NCBI GenBank assembly: GCA_946631075.1 | Contig: CAMOZS010000117.1 | Location: 1-5,722, forward strand | Origin: an uncultured Bacillota bacterium | Lineage (GTDB): Bacteria > Bacillota > Clostridia > Peptostreptococcales > Anaerovoracaceae | DNA: 5,722 nucleotides | Reading direction: 5' to 3' | Part shown: positions 5,574 to 5,722 of the stretch, piece after piece | Layout: each line of letters opens with the position of its first letter | Position numbering within the stretch: the first letter of the stretch is position 1 | Translations under genes and position numbers: made by a program | The notes under the pieces: model-generated | What the model was told of the DNA's origin: nothing | The model's input: only the letters and a program-made list of their open reading frames with translations | The model's database searches: none

Positions 5574-5722
5574 TTCTGCTTCTCCCGCAGCTTCTTCTCT
5601 GCTTCCGCCATGCGAAGATACTCGGGCTGCAGCTCCATGTAATCGCAGCTCTTTCCTTCTGCCCACATCTGCAGTCCCCGCACGGCGACCGCGGCGGCGT
5701 CCTGATAGCGGATCTCTTCCGG
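5570..5722 (-). CDS. tsaB: TsaB, tRNA threonylcarbamoyladenosine biosynthesis protein (C-terminal 50 residues; start outside window)
   Basis: The open frame enters from the right edge with PEEIRYQDAAAVAVRGLQMW and ends EKKLREKQK with TGA at 5572-5570. The pattern, a helix ending in a 'G...' turn, then MELQPEYLRMAEAE and a charged tail, matches the end of TsaB proteins, which typically finish '(L/E)P.YLR...AE'. TsaB is a catalytically inactive TsaD paralogue that forms a heterodimer with TsaD in t6A synthesis. The stop overlaps the rimI start by the ATGA arrangement. Identification rests on this short tail plus its position before rimI and tsaD. tsaE is probably further upstream, by analogy with Bacillus subtilis. 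Confidence 0.85.
   Translation of the reverse strand, partial: PEEIRYQDAAAVAVRGLQMWAEGKSCDYMELQPEYLRMAEAEKKLREKQK

Noticed and set aside
5574..5666. 31-residue N-terminal extension of RimI starting at ATG 5666
   Set aside because: It overlaps the end of tsaB in another frame and adds residues before the normal GNAT beginning. ATG 5573 is coupled to the tsaB stop.

Overview
The window looks like chromosomal DNA from an anaerobic member of the Bacillota, class Clostridia. The supporting signs are a short clostridial 2[4Fe-4S] ferredoxin, the redox repressor Rex, an Asp23/Gls24-domain protein, strong AGGAGG-type ribosome binding sites, and a tsaB-rimI-tsaD-ABC-F-rex order resembling the Bacillus subtilis ydiCDEF...ydiH cluster. 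The larger genes are GC-rich, while the intergenic spacers and the ferredoxin gene are richer in A+T. I cannot place the organism below class level. I see no mobile element, CRISPR array, rRNA or tRNA.

From the right edge leftward, the minus strand carries one compact operon: the end of tsaB, then rimI, tsaD, a YdiF-like ABC-F ATPase, an acyl carrier protein (acpP) and rex. The first three junctions are each a 4-base ATGA overlap. ABC-F and acpP are separated by 37 bases, which together with the end of the ABC-F gene can hold a promoter. acpP and rex are separated by one base. TsaB and TsaD belong to the pathway that makes N6-threonylcarbamoyladenosine (t6A) on tRNA; RimI is a protein N-acetyltransferase; ABC-F proteins act on the ribosome. 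The first part of the operon is therefore translation-related, and the last part is lipid and redox-related (ACP, Rex).

Rex converges on a separately transcribed ferredoxin gene on the plus strand. Between them lies a 12-bp-stem intrinsic terminator. The ferredoxin gene has its own extended -10 promoter and ribosome binding site. Divergent from it, a minus-strand gene runs off the left edge. It encodes a protein with an N-terminal P-loop nucleotide-binding region and a C-terminal Asp23/Gls24-like domain.

No gene-free stretch exceeds about 110 bases. I found no clear new biological system. The points most worth a second look are the P-loop/Asp23 fusion, the acpP gene next to rex, and the run of ATGA couplings.
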